DNA of 64,000 nt. Source: Beutenbergia cavernae DSM 12333 (GTDB lineage: Bacteria; Actinomycetota; Actinomycetes; Actinomycetales; Beutenbergiaceae). The stretch is taken from positions 3,349,025 through 3,413,024 of the forward strand of contig NC_012669.1 of NCBI RefSeq assembly GCF_000023105.1, given 5' to 3'. Numbering within the stretch: position 1 is the first letter of the stretch; every line of letters begins with the position of its first letter. This document shows, one piece after another, positions 12,333 to 20,037 of this stretch. The position numbers were made by a program, and so were the translations under genes. Below the pieces are notes generated by a model. The model saw only the letters and a list, made by a program, of their open reading frames with translations, was not told the origin of the DNA and did not search any database.

Positions 12333-13238
12333 CTACCCGCCGGCCGCCCGCGCGACGTGCTCGACGAACCGGACGAGCGTCGGCACGTAGTCGGGCGCCA
12401 GCTCGTCGGTCTCGGGGTGCTCCAGGCGGTGCCCGCCGTCCAGCACGACGACGTCGAGCAGGTCCGGGCGTACCTCCTCGCGCAGCACCTCGAGGCTGCG
12501 CTGCACGGGGACGGCCGGGTCCTGGGCGCCGAAGACGGCGAGCAGCGGCACCCGCAGCGCGCGGAGGTCGGGCGCCGGGTCGGCGTCGACGAGCCGCACC
12601 GCGAGCCCCCACAGGTCGTCGCCGTCGGGCACGAACGCCCCGAGCGCACGCAGCCGGTCGAGCCCCGGCGCGCGATCGGGCTGCTCCAGCCACGCGCGCG
12701 CCTCGCTCGCCGACGCACCGGCCGAGGCGAGATCCATGAGCTCGTCGAAAAGGGCGGCGTCGGCGGCGGCGTGCGGGGCGTCCCCCAGGTGGCGGCGCGT
12801 CGCGTGACGCTCCTGCACGCCGGGACTCACCCCGGGTCCGGAGCTCGTGACGACGGCGTCCGCGCCCGCGGCACCGGCCGCGGCGAGCACCACCCACCCG
12901 CCCTGGCTGTGCCCGAACAGGATCACGGGCACACCGCCCACGTGGGGCCGCGCGGCCGCGAGACCCGCGACGACGTCGTCCGCCTGCTCCGGGATGCCGG
13001 CGGTGAGCCAGTCTCCCCCGGAGCCGCCGACGCCACGCTTGTCGTAGGAGCAGACGGCGGCGCCCGCCGCGAGCAGGGCGGCCCGGATCGGCGGGAAGAA
13101 GACGTCGTTGTGCCGGTCCGACGGCCCGGACCCCGGGTGCATCAGCACGAGCGCGCCCGGGTCGCCGTCCGGGAGCCACAGGCTGCCGGCGAGCGTGACG
13201 TCGCCGGACGTCGCCGTCAGCTCGCGAGCGGGGCTCAT
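12333..13238 (-). CDS. alpha/beta hydrolase inserted between purN and purH
   Basis: A 301-residue cytosolic serine hydrolase of the dienelactone hydrolase/prolyl oligopeptidase-like type. The nucleophile elbow GHSQGG is near residue 108, the acid is probably in VFGAQDPAVPVQ near 237, and the catalytic His is in LDGGHRLEHPE near 270. The ATG at 13238 overlaps the purN stop by 4 bp (ATGA), implying translational coupling. The substrate is unknown and no role in purine synthesis is indicated; it appears as a passenger in the operon. Confidence 0.83.
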   Translation of the reverse strand: MSPARELTATSGDVTLAGSLWLPDGDPGALVLMHPGSGPSDRHNDVFFPPIRAALLAAGAAVCSYDKRGVGGSGGDWLTAGIPEQADDVVAGLAAARPHVGGVPVILFGHSQGGWVVLAAAGAAGADAVVTSSGPGVSPGVQERHATRRHLGDAPHAAADAALFDELMDLASAGASASEARAWLEQPDRAPGLDRLRALGAFVPDGDDLWGLAVRLVDADPAPDLRALRVPLLAVFGAQDPAVPVQRSLEVLREEVRPDLLDVVVLDGGHRLEHPETDELAPDYVPTLVRFVEHVARAAGG

Positions 13239-13870
13239 GCGCCGAACCTGACGTGCCGACCGTCCACCGTCCAGCCCTCGCGGGCGAGCCGCCCGACGGC
13301 GTCGACCAGCTGCGCGCGTTCGGCGACCTTGATGCGCTCCGTGAGCGTCTCGACGTCGTCGTCGTCGAGCACGGGCACCGCGACCTGCGCGACGATCGGG
13401 CCGGCGTCGACCCCGGCGTCGACCACGAACAGCGTGGCACCGGCGACCTTGACGCCGTGCACGAGGGCGTCGGCCGGCGCGCGCATCCCGGGGAACGCGG
13501 GCAGCAGCGAGTTGTGCGTGTTGAGGTAGCGCCCCTCGAACCGCGCGAGGAACGTGGCGCCGACCAGCTTGAGGAAGCCGGCGGAGACGACGAGGTCGGG
13601 CGCGTGGGCGGCGACCTGGTCGGTGAGGGCCGCGTCCCAGGCCTCGCGGCTCGCGTGGTCCTTGACCACCTCCACGAACGTCGGGATGTCGCGCTCCTGC
13701 GCCATCGCGGCGCCGCCGGTGCCGGGTCGATCGGCGCCGACGCCGACGACCTGGACGCCGTAGGCGGGCTCCTCGGCGGCCGCGAGCAACGCCGCGAGGT
13801 TGGATCCGCCGCCGGAGAGGAGGACGACGACGCGCGCGGGGGCGCCAGGGCTGCTCAGTGGTCCGGGCAC
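13235..13870 (-). CDS. purN: phosphoribosylglycinamide formyltransferase
   Basis: 10-formyl-THF-dependent formylation of GAR, step 3 of purine synthesis. Motifs: RVVVLLSGGGSNLAALL (residues 13-29) binding the phosphoribosyl group, VVSAGFLKLVG near 96, the catalytic region YLNTHNSLLPAFPG near 118-131 (Asn-His pair), and AGATLFVVDAGVDAGPIV near 146-163 with the catalytic Asp. GTG start at 13870 gives 211 residues, normal for PurN; TAGGCT just upstream suggests a short or leaderless transcript. Confidence 0.95.
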   Translation of the reverse strand: MPGPLSSPGAPARVVVLLSGGGSNLAALLAAAEEPAYGVQVVGVGADRPGTGGAAMAQERDIPTFVEVVKDHASREAWDAALTDQVAAHAPDLVVSAGFLKLVGATFLARFEGRYLNTHNSLLPAFPGMRAPADALVHGVKVAGATLFVVDAGVDAGPIVAQVAVPVLDDDDVETLTERIKVAERAQLVDAVGRLAREGWTVDGRHVRFGA

Positions 13871-13973
13871 GAGACCCGAGCCTAGCCGCCGCCCGCGGGC
13901 GAGAGCGGCCTGGGCGTACGCGAGAATGGGAGCGACTCCGCGCCGCCTCCGGCGCACGAAGGGACGAGACGAC

Positions 13974-14678
13974 GTGAGCGACCCGCACACCCGGGCCGAG
14001 GCCGACGACGCAGGCGGTCCCGACCCCGCGGACGTCGTCGCACCGCACCTCCCGCAGGCCTACCCGCCGGCCCCGGACCGCACCGCGGCGCCCCCGCCGG
14101 CCGCGCCGCCAGCACCCGCTCCCGCCCCGCCGGCACCCGAGGCTGAGCCGCGAGCCGGCCACGCGCCGCCGAGCCCGGCTCACCACGCGCCCCGCGCCGC
14201 TCTCCCGCCCCCGCCCGAGACCGGGCCGCAGCCGACGTGGCGGCCGCCTGCCGCGCGCCCCGTGCCGCCCGCCGTGTCTCCGGAACGCCCGGCGCCGACG
14301 CCGGAGGATGCGAGAGCCTTCGCGCGTTCGGTCGGCCTCTTCGCGCTGCTGGTCCTCGGCGCCATGCTCGCGGGGACCCTCCGCCTGCCGTGGCTCGTGA
14401 TCGCGCCGGTCGTGGCGGTCGCCGCCATCGTGGTGGGCGTCCGGGCGCTCCTGGCCGGGCGGCGGCTCGGGTCCCGCGGAGCGATGGCGCTCCTGGCCGT
14501 CGGGCTCGTGCTCAGCACGATGTTCCTGGTCTCGTCCGCGTCGACGCTCGTGCTGTGGCCGGTCCAGGTCGAGCGCCAGGAGTGCCTCGACCGTGCCCTG
14601 ACCCACGGCGCGCGGGACGCGTGCGAGGCGACCTACACCGAGAACCTCAACGACCTGCTGGATCGGGTCTCCGGCTGA
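13974..14678 (+). CDS. proline-rich membrane protein of unknown function
   Basis: 234 residues. The first ~110 are Pro/Ala-rich and probably disordered and cytoplasmic. Three hydrophobic segments follow (about 118-137, 139-158, 167-190), then a short extracellular-side tail with two Cys (QECLDRAL and RDACEATY), possibly a disulfide, ending LNDLLDRVSG. This layout is common among actinobacterial DUF4190-like proteins, but I do not recognise a family with confidence. GTG start at 13974. Its 3' end overlaps the convergent DUF6350 gene by 32 bp. Confidence 0.65.
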   Translation: MSDPHTRAEADDAGGPDPADVVAPHLPQAYPPAPDRTAAPPPAAPPAPAPAPPAPEAEPRAGHAPPSPAHHAPRAALPPPPETGPQPTWRPPAARPVPPAVSPERPAPTPEDARAFARSVGLFALLVLGAMLAGTLRLPWLVIAPVVAVAAIVVGVRALLAGRRLGSRGAMALLAVGLVLSTMFLVSSASTLVLWPVQVERQECLDRALTHGARDACEATYTENLNDLLDRVSG

Positions 14679-15909
14679 CGGGCCAGCGCAGGCCCGTCGG
14701 CAGCAGCCTGGCAGCCGCGGCACCGGCGGCGACGCCGACGGCCACCTCCACGGCGAGCGCCGGCATCACGAGCAGGGCCGACGGCCCCACCGCCACGAGG
14801 GGTCCGACGACGCCGCTCGCGGCCCAGCAGGCCAGCCCCACGGCGGCGACGACGACGCCGAGGGCGACGCCCGCCGTCGTCGCCTGCTGCCGCCACGTGG
14901 CGGACCGCCCACGCGTGGCACGCCACGCGGCGACGGCGGCGAGCAGCACCGGGACGAGCACGACCCAGCCGGCGGACGCCCACGCGGTACCGGGCTCCGG
15001 CAGCGCGGCGAGCGCCGGGATCGCGGGCAGCGGTCCGGCGACGACGGCGTCCGGGGCCACGGAGACGTCGGGGCCGAGCGTGAAGCCCGGTCCGGCGAGC
15101 CACGCCACCGCCCAGACGGCCGCCGTCGGGAGCACGAGGAGCTGCGCGCCCACGAGCACGACGGCGCTCACGGCGTCGGGGGCGAGGGCGTCGTGCACCT
15201 CGCGCACCTCACCGGCGGCGCCGAGAAGGGCGGCGACGACGACGACGGCGCCGGCCGCGCCGAGCAGGACGAGCACCCGCACACCGAGGCGCATGCCCGC
15301 GATGACGTCGGTGGGGATCCGGCCGGGCACCCGGAGCGCGTCGGGCCAGCCGGACCTGGCAAGTCCGATCGCGATGCCGCCGGCGACGACGGCGAGGGCG
15401 CCGACGACGCCCCGCACGCCGGGTGTGACGTCGGCGAACGCGTAGGCGCCGACGACGACGGCGAGCCCGGCCCCGGCGGCGGACGCCACGCCGGCGAGGC
15501 TCGTCAGCCGTGCCCGGCGCACGCTCGCCGCCAGGAGCACGAGGCACAGCAGCGTGACGCCCAGCGGCACCACCGACACCGGTGCACCGAGGTCGAGCAC
15601 CTGGCCCAACCCCAGCAGCCACGCAGCCGCACCGGCACGCGCGGCGTCGATCCAGCTCGCCTCGCCGAGCACCGGGGAGCTCACGGTGGCCACGTACGTC
15701 GCGACCGCGGGGATCGCCACGATGAGCAGCGACCCGAGCATGCCCTCCAACCCGGCCAGCACACCGCGCGGCAGCTCGTCGGGGACACGCAGGCGCCGGA
15801 CCGCGTACTCGGTCGTGGCGTCGGGCGCCTCGACGACGCGGCGCGCGTCGGTCCCGCCGGGTCGGACGGGTGAGGTGGGGCGCGTGGGCGTGGACGTCAT
15901 CGCTCCCAT
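14647..15909 (-). CDS. DUF6350 family multi-pass membrane protein
   Basis: About 420 residues with roughly ten hydrophobic helices and little else. Position directly after sucC-sucD and before purN-purH is the conserved location of the actinobacterial DUF6350 family, sometimes annotated as a cell division or PerM-like protein; the function is unknown. In-frame ATG codons at 15909 and 15900 are both possible starts and neither has a well-placed ribosome binding site. The C-terminal coding end overlaps the convergent proline-rich gene by 32 bp. Confidence 0.75.
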   Translation of the reverse strand: MGAMTSTPTRPTSPVRPGGTDARRVVEAPDATTEYAVRRLRVPDELPRGVLAGLEGMLGSLLIVAIPAVATYVATVSSPVLGEASWIDAARAGAAAWLLGLGQVLDLGAPVSVVPLGVTLLCLVLLAASVRRARLTSLAGVASAAGAGLAVVVGAYAFADVTPGVRGVVGALAVVAGGIAIGLARSGWPDALRVPGRIPTDVIAGMRLGVRVLVLLGAAGAVVVVAALLGAAGEVREVHDALAPDAVSAVVLVGAQLLVLPTAAVWAVAWLAGPGFTLGPDVSVAPDAVVAGPLPAIPALAALPEPGTAWASAGWVVLVPVLLAAVAAWRATRGRSATWRQQATTAGVALGVVVAAVGLACWAASGVVGPLVAVGPSALLVMPALAVEVAVGVAAGAAAARLLPTGLRWPVSRRPDPAGR

Positions 15910-16037
15910 GGTCCGACGGCGCACGGGAGTTGCGCGGGACGCTCGGCTCCGGCGTGTCCCCGGCGGTGCGCGACACGGACGCAGAACGCCCGGGACGCGA
16001 GGCGCGTCCCGGGCGTCCGGAAGATCCGGCTACCAGC

Positions 16038-16928
16038 TCAGGACAGCAGCGCCCGCACGAGCTCGGCGGTCTCGGACGGCGTCTTGCCGACCTTGACGCC
16101 GGCGGCCTCGAGGGCCTCCTTCTTGGCCTGCGCGGTGCCCGACGAGCCGGACACGATGGCTCCGGCGTGGCCCATCGTCTTGCCCTCCGGCGCCGTGAAC
16201 CCGGCGACGTAGCCGACGACCGGCTTCGTGACGTTGGCCTTGATGAACTCGGCGGCCCGCTCCTCGGCGTCTCCCCCGATCTCGCCGATCATGACGATCG
16301 CCTCGGTCTCGGGGTCCGCCTCGAACGCCGCGAGGGCGTCGATGTGCGTGGTGCCGATGACCGGGTCGCCGCCGATGCCGACGGCCGTCGAGAACCCGAA
16401 GTCCCGCAGCTCGTACATCATCTGGTAGGTCAGCGTGCCGGACTTCGAGACCAGCCCGACCTTGCCCGGGCCCGTGATGTTCGCCGGGATGATGCCGACG
16501 TTCGAGAGCCCGGGGCTGATCACGCCGGGGCAGTTCGGACCGATGAGCCGCACGCCGCGCTCGTGCGCGAGCGTGAAGAACTCGGCGGTGTCCGCGACCG
16601 GCACGCCCTCGGTGATGATGACGACGAGCGGCACGCCGGCCTCGATCGCCTCGACCACCGCCGCCTTGGTGAACGCGGGCGGGACGAAGATCACGGAGAC
16701 GTTCGCGCCCGTGGCGGCGACGGCGTCGGCCACCGTGCCGAACACGGGCACGTCGACCTCCCCGCCGTCCGGCGCCGGGAACGTCTGCGACTGGCCGGCC
16801 TTGCGCGGGTTGACGCCGCCGACGATGTTCGTGCCGGACGCGAGCATGCGCGTCGTGTGCTTGGTGCCCTCCGAGCCGGTCATCCCCTGGACGATGACGG
16901 TGGAGCTTGCGTCGATGAAGATCGCCAT
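16038..16928 (-). CDS. sucD: succinyl-CoA ligase, alpha subunit
   Basis: TCA-cycle conversion of succinyl-CoA to succinate with substrate-level phosphorylation. 296 residues. CoA-binding [15 protein letters not shown] (residues 15-29), [12 protein letters not shown] near 128-139, and the phosphohistidine loop GHAGAIVSG near 253. It follows sucC by 37 bp and forms the heterodimer with it; the two are surely co-transcribed. Confidence 0.97.
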   Translation of the reverse strand: MAIFIDASSTVIVQGMTGSEGTKHTTRMLASGTNIVGGVNPRKAGQSQTFPAPDGGEVDVPVFGTVADAVAATGANVSVIFVPPAFTKAAVVEAIEAGVPLVVIITEGVPVADTAEFFTLAHERGVRLIGPNCPGVISPGLSNVGIIPANITGPGKVGLVSKSGTLTYQMMYELRDFGFSTAVGIGGDPVIGTTHIDALAAFEADPETEAIVMIGEIGGDAEERAAEFIKANVTKPVVGYVAGFTAPEGKTMGHAGAIVSGSSGTAQAKKEALEAAGVKVGKTPSETAELVRALLS

Positions 16929-16965
16929 GAGTCTGTCGTGGTCCTCGTGTCTCGTTCGGGCGGGA

Positions 16966-18153
16966 TCAGGCGGTGACGGCGGAGTGGGCCGCGGCGGCGG
17001 CAGCGTCGGCCCCGCCGTCCATGGTCTCGGCGAGCGTCACCAGCGGGTGGTTCGCCTCGGCGAGGATCGCCCGGCCCTCCTCGACGGCGTTGCCGTCCAG
17101 CCGCACGACGAGGGGCTTGTTCTCCTTGTCGCCGAGGATCTCCAGCGCCTGCACGATGCCACGGGCGACCTCGTCGCACGCGGTGATCCCGCCGAACACG
17201 TTGACGAACACGCTCTTGACCTGCGGGTCGCCGAGGATGACGTCGAGACCGGCGGCCATCACGGCCGCCGAGGCGCCGCCGCCGATGTCCAGGAAGTTGG
17301 CGGGCTTGACGCCGCCGTGCCGCTCCCCCGCGTACGCGACGACGTCGAGCGTGCTCATGACGAGGCCCGCGCCGTTGCCGATGATGCCGACCTCACCGTC
17401 GAGCTTGACGTAGTTGAGGTCGTGCGCCTTCGCCTTGGCCTCGAGCGGGTCCGCGGAGGCGGCGTCCTCGAGCTCCGCGTGCTCCGGGTGCCGGAACTCG
17501 GCGTTGTCGTCGAGCGTCACCTTGCCGTCGAGGGCGATGACCCGGCCGTCGGTCGTCCGCACGAGCGGGTTGACCTCGACGAGCGTCGCGTCCTCGGCGT
17601 CGTAGACGGTCCACAGCTTCTGGATCACGTCGGCGACGGCGCCCGCGACGTCGTCGGCGAAGCCCGCCGCGGCCACGATCTCCGCCGCCTTGGCGGCGTC
17701 GATGCCGACGAGCGGGTCGACGGCGACGCGCGCCAGCGCCTCCGGACGCTCGACGGCGAGCTGCTCGATCTCCACGCCGCCCTCGACGCTCGCCATGGCG
17801 AGATAGCTGCGGTTCGCGCGGTCGAGCAGCACGGAGAAGTAGTACTCCTCGGCGATGCTCGCACCCTCGGCGATCATCACGCGGTGCACCGTGTGCCCCT
17901 TGATGTCCATCCCGAGGATCTGCTCGGCGGCCTCGGCGGCCTCCTCGGGCGAACGCGCCAGCTTGACGCCACCCGCCTTGCCACGGCCCCCGGTCTTCAC
18001 CTGGGCCTTGACGACCACGACAGAACCGGCGCCGCTCGTCAGCGTCTCGGCCGCCGCCCGCGCCTCGTCGACCGTCGTGGCGACGATGCCGCCGAGCACG
18101 GGGACACCGTGCTTCTCGAACACGTCCCGTGCCTGGTACTCGAACAGGTCCAC
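16966..18153 (-). CDS. sucC: succinyl-CoA ligase, beta subunit
   Basis: The ATP-grasp subunit that binds nucleotide and succinate. N-terminus [19 protein letters not shown] is typical; [18 protein letters not shown] near 47-64 is the nucleotide-binding loop, [10 protein letters not shown] near 207 and [16 protein letters not shown] near 327-342 complete the family signature. GTG start at 18153 with AAGGA about 10 nt upstream gives 395 residues. The longer upstream open frame runs into the regulatory region and is not coding. Confidence 0.97.
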   Translation of the reverse strand: MDLFEYQARDVFEKHGVPVLGGIVATTVDEARAAAETLTSGAGSVVVVKAQVKTGGRGKAGGVKLARSPEEAAEAAEQILGMDIKGHTVHRVMIAEGASIAEEYYFSVLLDRANRSYLAMASVEGGVEIEQLAVERPEALARVAVDPLVGIDAAKAAEIVAAAGFADDVAGAVADVIQKLWTVYDAEDATLVEVNPLVRTTDGRVIALDGKVTLDDNAEFRHPEHAELEDAASADPLEAKAKAHDLNYVKLDGEVGIIGNGAGLVMSTLDVVAYAGERHGGVKPANFLDIGGGASAAVMAAGLDVILGDPQVKSVFVNVFGGITACDEVARGIVQALEILGDKENKPLVVRLDGNAVEEGRAILAEANHPLVTLAETMDGGADAAAAAAHSAVTA

Positions 18154-18213
18154 CGGTGCCTGGTCCTTCCGTCGCCGCGACCGCAGGTCGCGGCCGTGTC
18201 TGGTGCCTGGAGC

Positions 18214-18235
18214 GATGCCTCGACGTCGAGACATC
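18214..18235 (-). promoter_or_regulatory. 22-bp palindrome upstream of sucCD
   Basis: GATGCCTCGACGTC followed by GAGACATC: 10 of 11 base pairs match around a GACGTC centre. It lies 61 bp before the sucC GTG. The 12-bp core CTCGACGTCGAG matches the icd site at 7408-7430 with one change, which supports a common transcription factor. The factor is not identified. Confidence 0.6.
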
Positions 18236-18350
18236 CCTCGGAAGGGTAGTCCCCTTCCGCTGCGCGAGGACACGCGGGGCGGACGACGGCGGGTGTTCCG
18301 TTGGCCACATCGCCGCCAGAACCTGCCGGCACAGCGGCCCGGCAGGAGCG

Positions 18351-18782
18351 TCAGGAGTCGGCGACGACGAGCGCCACGACCAGGACGGCGAACGCCACCA
18401 GCAGGGCGCCGACGGCGAGCAGCACCACGCCGAGCGCGCGGAGGCCGCCGCCCGGCGGCGTCAGCGAGGCGACGGCCGGCCGTCGCGGCGAGACGTAGAC
18501 CGGCAGGACGGCCCCGGGCTGCGGCGCACCGGCCGCCCGTGCGTCGAGGGCCACCCGGCGGGGCACCCCGCGCGGGTCGACGAGATCGACCTGGACGTGC
18601 CCGGCCGGGGCGCCGGGCACCGAGCCCGCGACGCGGGCCGGGACGACGCCCACCACCGCGGCGCTCGAGCGCCACAGGAGGTACCATCCGAACCCGACAG
18701 CCGCCAGCACCAGCGGGCCGACGACCACGACGAGGCCAACGATCACGTAGGCGATCGCCTCGCCCGAACCCGGCGCGCGCAT
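18351..18782 (-). CDS. DUF3592-like membrane protein
   Basis: 143 residues with an N-terminal hydrophobic helix (about 10-36), a soluble beta-rich middle, and a C-terminal helix (about 115-140). The layout (TM, region with [16 protein letters not shown]) fits the DUF3592 family of actinobacterial membrane proteins of unknown function. ATG at 18782 chosen for its GAGGAGGG ribosome binding site 5 nt upstream; the open frame continues but without one. Divergent from the HTH-Clp module. Confidence 0.65.
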   Translation of the reverse strand: MRAPGSGEAIAYVIVGLVVVVGPLVLAAVGFGWYLLWRSSAAVVGVVPARVAGSVPGAPAGHVQVDLVDPRGVPRRVALDARAAGAPQPGAVLPVYVSPRRPAVASLTPPGGGLRALGVVLLAVGALLVAFAVLVVALVVADS

Positions 18783-18869
18783 GGCGCCCTCCTCTCGCTC
18801 CCGTCCGGCGCGTCCGTCCCGCCGGGTCGCTCGATCGCCCATCCTGGCGCACCCGCCCACCATCCGGCC

Positions 18870-18913
18870 GTCAACCGTAGTTGACATCTCGAGCGGTGTC
18901 AACCTAGATTGAC
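18870..18913 (+). promoter_or_regulatory. promoter with two operator palindromes for HTH-ClpN module
   Basis: Site 1 (18870-18885) is GTCAACCGTAGTTGAC, perfect 6-nt arms; site 2 (18898-18913) is GTCAACCTAGATTGAC, 5 of 6 pairs. Centres are 28 bp apart. A -35 TTGACA (18881-18886) and -10 TAGATT (18905-18910) with an 18-bp spacer are embedded in the two sites, and the ATG at 18917 follows 6 bp later, so the mRNA is probably leaderless and repression would be direct. Confidence 0.75.
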
Positions 18914-18916
18914 GCT

Positions 18917-19138
18917 ATGACCACGGAGATGGATGCGGCGACGAGCGACGACCCGGCCGTCGGGCTCCGCGCGGTCCGCTCGCTGCGGGAGCTCGCGGAC
19001 CGGCTCGAGTCCCTCCAGGTCGAGCGAGCCCGCGCGCTCGGCTGGTCCTGGCAGGACGTGGCGGAGGCGCTCGGCGTCTCCCGGCAGGCGGTGCACAAGA
19101 AGCACGGGGCCCGCGGCCCCCTCGGCAGGAAGGGCTGA
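18917..19138 (+). CDS. small helix-turn-helix protein (putative autoregulator)
   Basis: 73 residues. The C-terminal half is a clear helix-turn-helix, SWQDVAEALGVSRQAVHKKH (about residues 44-63); the N-terminal half is a likely amphipathic helix (RAVRSLRELADRLESLQVER) that could dimerise. The gene begins inside a promoter bearing two palindromes, and the next gene starts 1 bp after its stop. Similar HTH-plus-Clp-N pairs occur in actinomycetes, but their role is not established. DNA binding is strongly suggested; the target is inferred from the adjacent sites. Confidence 0.8.
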   Translation: MTTEMDAATSDDPAVGLRAVRSLRELADRLESLQVERARALGWSWQDVAEALGVSRQAVHKKHGARGPLGRKG

Positions 19139-19139
19139 C

Positions 19140-19679
19140 ATGTTCGAGAGGTTCACGGACCCGGCGCGGGCCGCCGTCGTCCACGCCCAGGAGCGTGCCC
19201 GCGCGATGCGGGCGCCGCGGGTCGGGTCGGAGCACCTGCTCCTCGGAGTCGCCGACACCGGCGGCGCCGGCGGCGCGGCCCTGCGCACCGCCGGGCTCGA
19301 CACCCCGCGTCTCGCGGAGCTCGCTGCCGGAGCCGCCGAGGACGACCTCGACCCCGAGGCTCTCGCCACCCTCGGGATCGACCTCGATGCCGTGCGGGCG
19401 CGCACCGACGCCCTCTTCGGATCCGGTGCGCTCGAGCGCGCCGGATCACGGCGCCCGCGCGGCGGGCACATCCCGTTCGAGCAAGAGACGAAGAAGGCCC
19501 TCGAGCTCGCCCTGCGGGAGGCCATCCGGCTGCGCCAGCGGCACATCGACACGGGGCACCTGCTCCTCGGGATCCTGCGCGCCGACTGCACCGGCCGCCG
19601 CGTGCTGCAGCGTGCAGGCGCGGACGTCGACGACCTCCGCGCGATCACCGTGACGGCGATCGCCGAGGCGGCGGCCTGA
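19140..19679 (+). CDS. Clp N-terminal domain protein lacking ATPase modules
   Basis: 179 residues consisting only of the double Clp-N repeat: MFERFTDPARAAVVHAQERA with GSEHLLLGV, and IPFEQETKKALELALREAI with DTGHLLLGILR. In ClpC/ClpA this domain binds adaptors and substrates; here no AAA+ domain follows. It could act as an adaptor or a decoy for ClpC, or sense an effector for the co-transcribed HTH protein. Start ATG 19140, 1 bp after the HTH stop, so translation is coupled. Confidence 0.85.
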   Translation: MFERFTDPARAAVVHAQERARAMRAPRVGSEHLLLGVADTGGAGGAALRTAGLDTPRLAELAAGAAEDDLDPEALATLGIDLDAVRARTDALFGSGALERAGSRRPRGGHIPFEQETKKALELALREAIRLRQRHIDTGHLLLGILRADCTGRRVLQRAGADVDDLRAITVTAIAEAAA

Positions 19680-19680
19680 G

Positions 19681-20013
19681 GTGCCCGCCTACCGCGTGCG
19701 CCTCCGCCGGTACGACGACGCCGGCGTCGCCCGCTGGGCGCGCACCGTCCGCGCCGCCCGGCTCGAGGACGCCGTCGACCTCGCCTGCCTCGGAGCGGGA
19801 CTGCGGCGGCGGGACCCCGCCCACGCGGACCCGCTGCAGCTCGTCGGGACGTGGAGCGCTCGCCGCGTCGGGCCTGCCGGCCGACGCGACCGGCGCGTGG
19901 GCCAGCTCGTCCGCCGCGAGCCCCCGGCACTCGTGCTGGCCGCGCTCGCTCGCGGAGGTCCTGGACCCGGACCGCTGCGAGCCGCCCGGCGTCGGCGCCG
20001 TCCGCGGTCCTGA
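19681..20013 (+). CDS. small basic hypothetical protein
   Basis: 110 residues, GTG start 1 bp after the Clp-N stop. The N-terminal ~55 residues (PAYRVRLRRYDDAGVARWAR, then a helix around LEDAVDLACLGAGL) look like a folded domain; the C-terminal third is Arg/Pro/Gly-rich and low-complexity. I do not recognise a family. Translational coupling supports it as a third gene of the module, but a spurious frame cannot be excluded in such GC-rich DNA. Confidence 0.45.
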   Translation: MPAYRVRLRRYDDAGVARWARTVRAARLEDAVDLACLGAGLRRRDPAHADPLQLVGTWSARRVGPAGRRDRRVGQLVRREPPALVLAALARGGPGPGPLRAARRRRRPRS

Positions 20014-20037
20014 CGCCGCGCCCTCAGCCCTGCGGCG

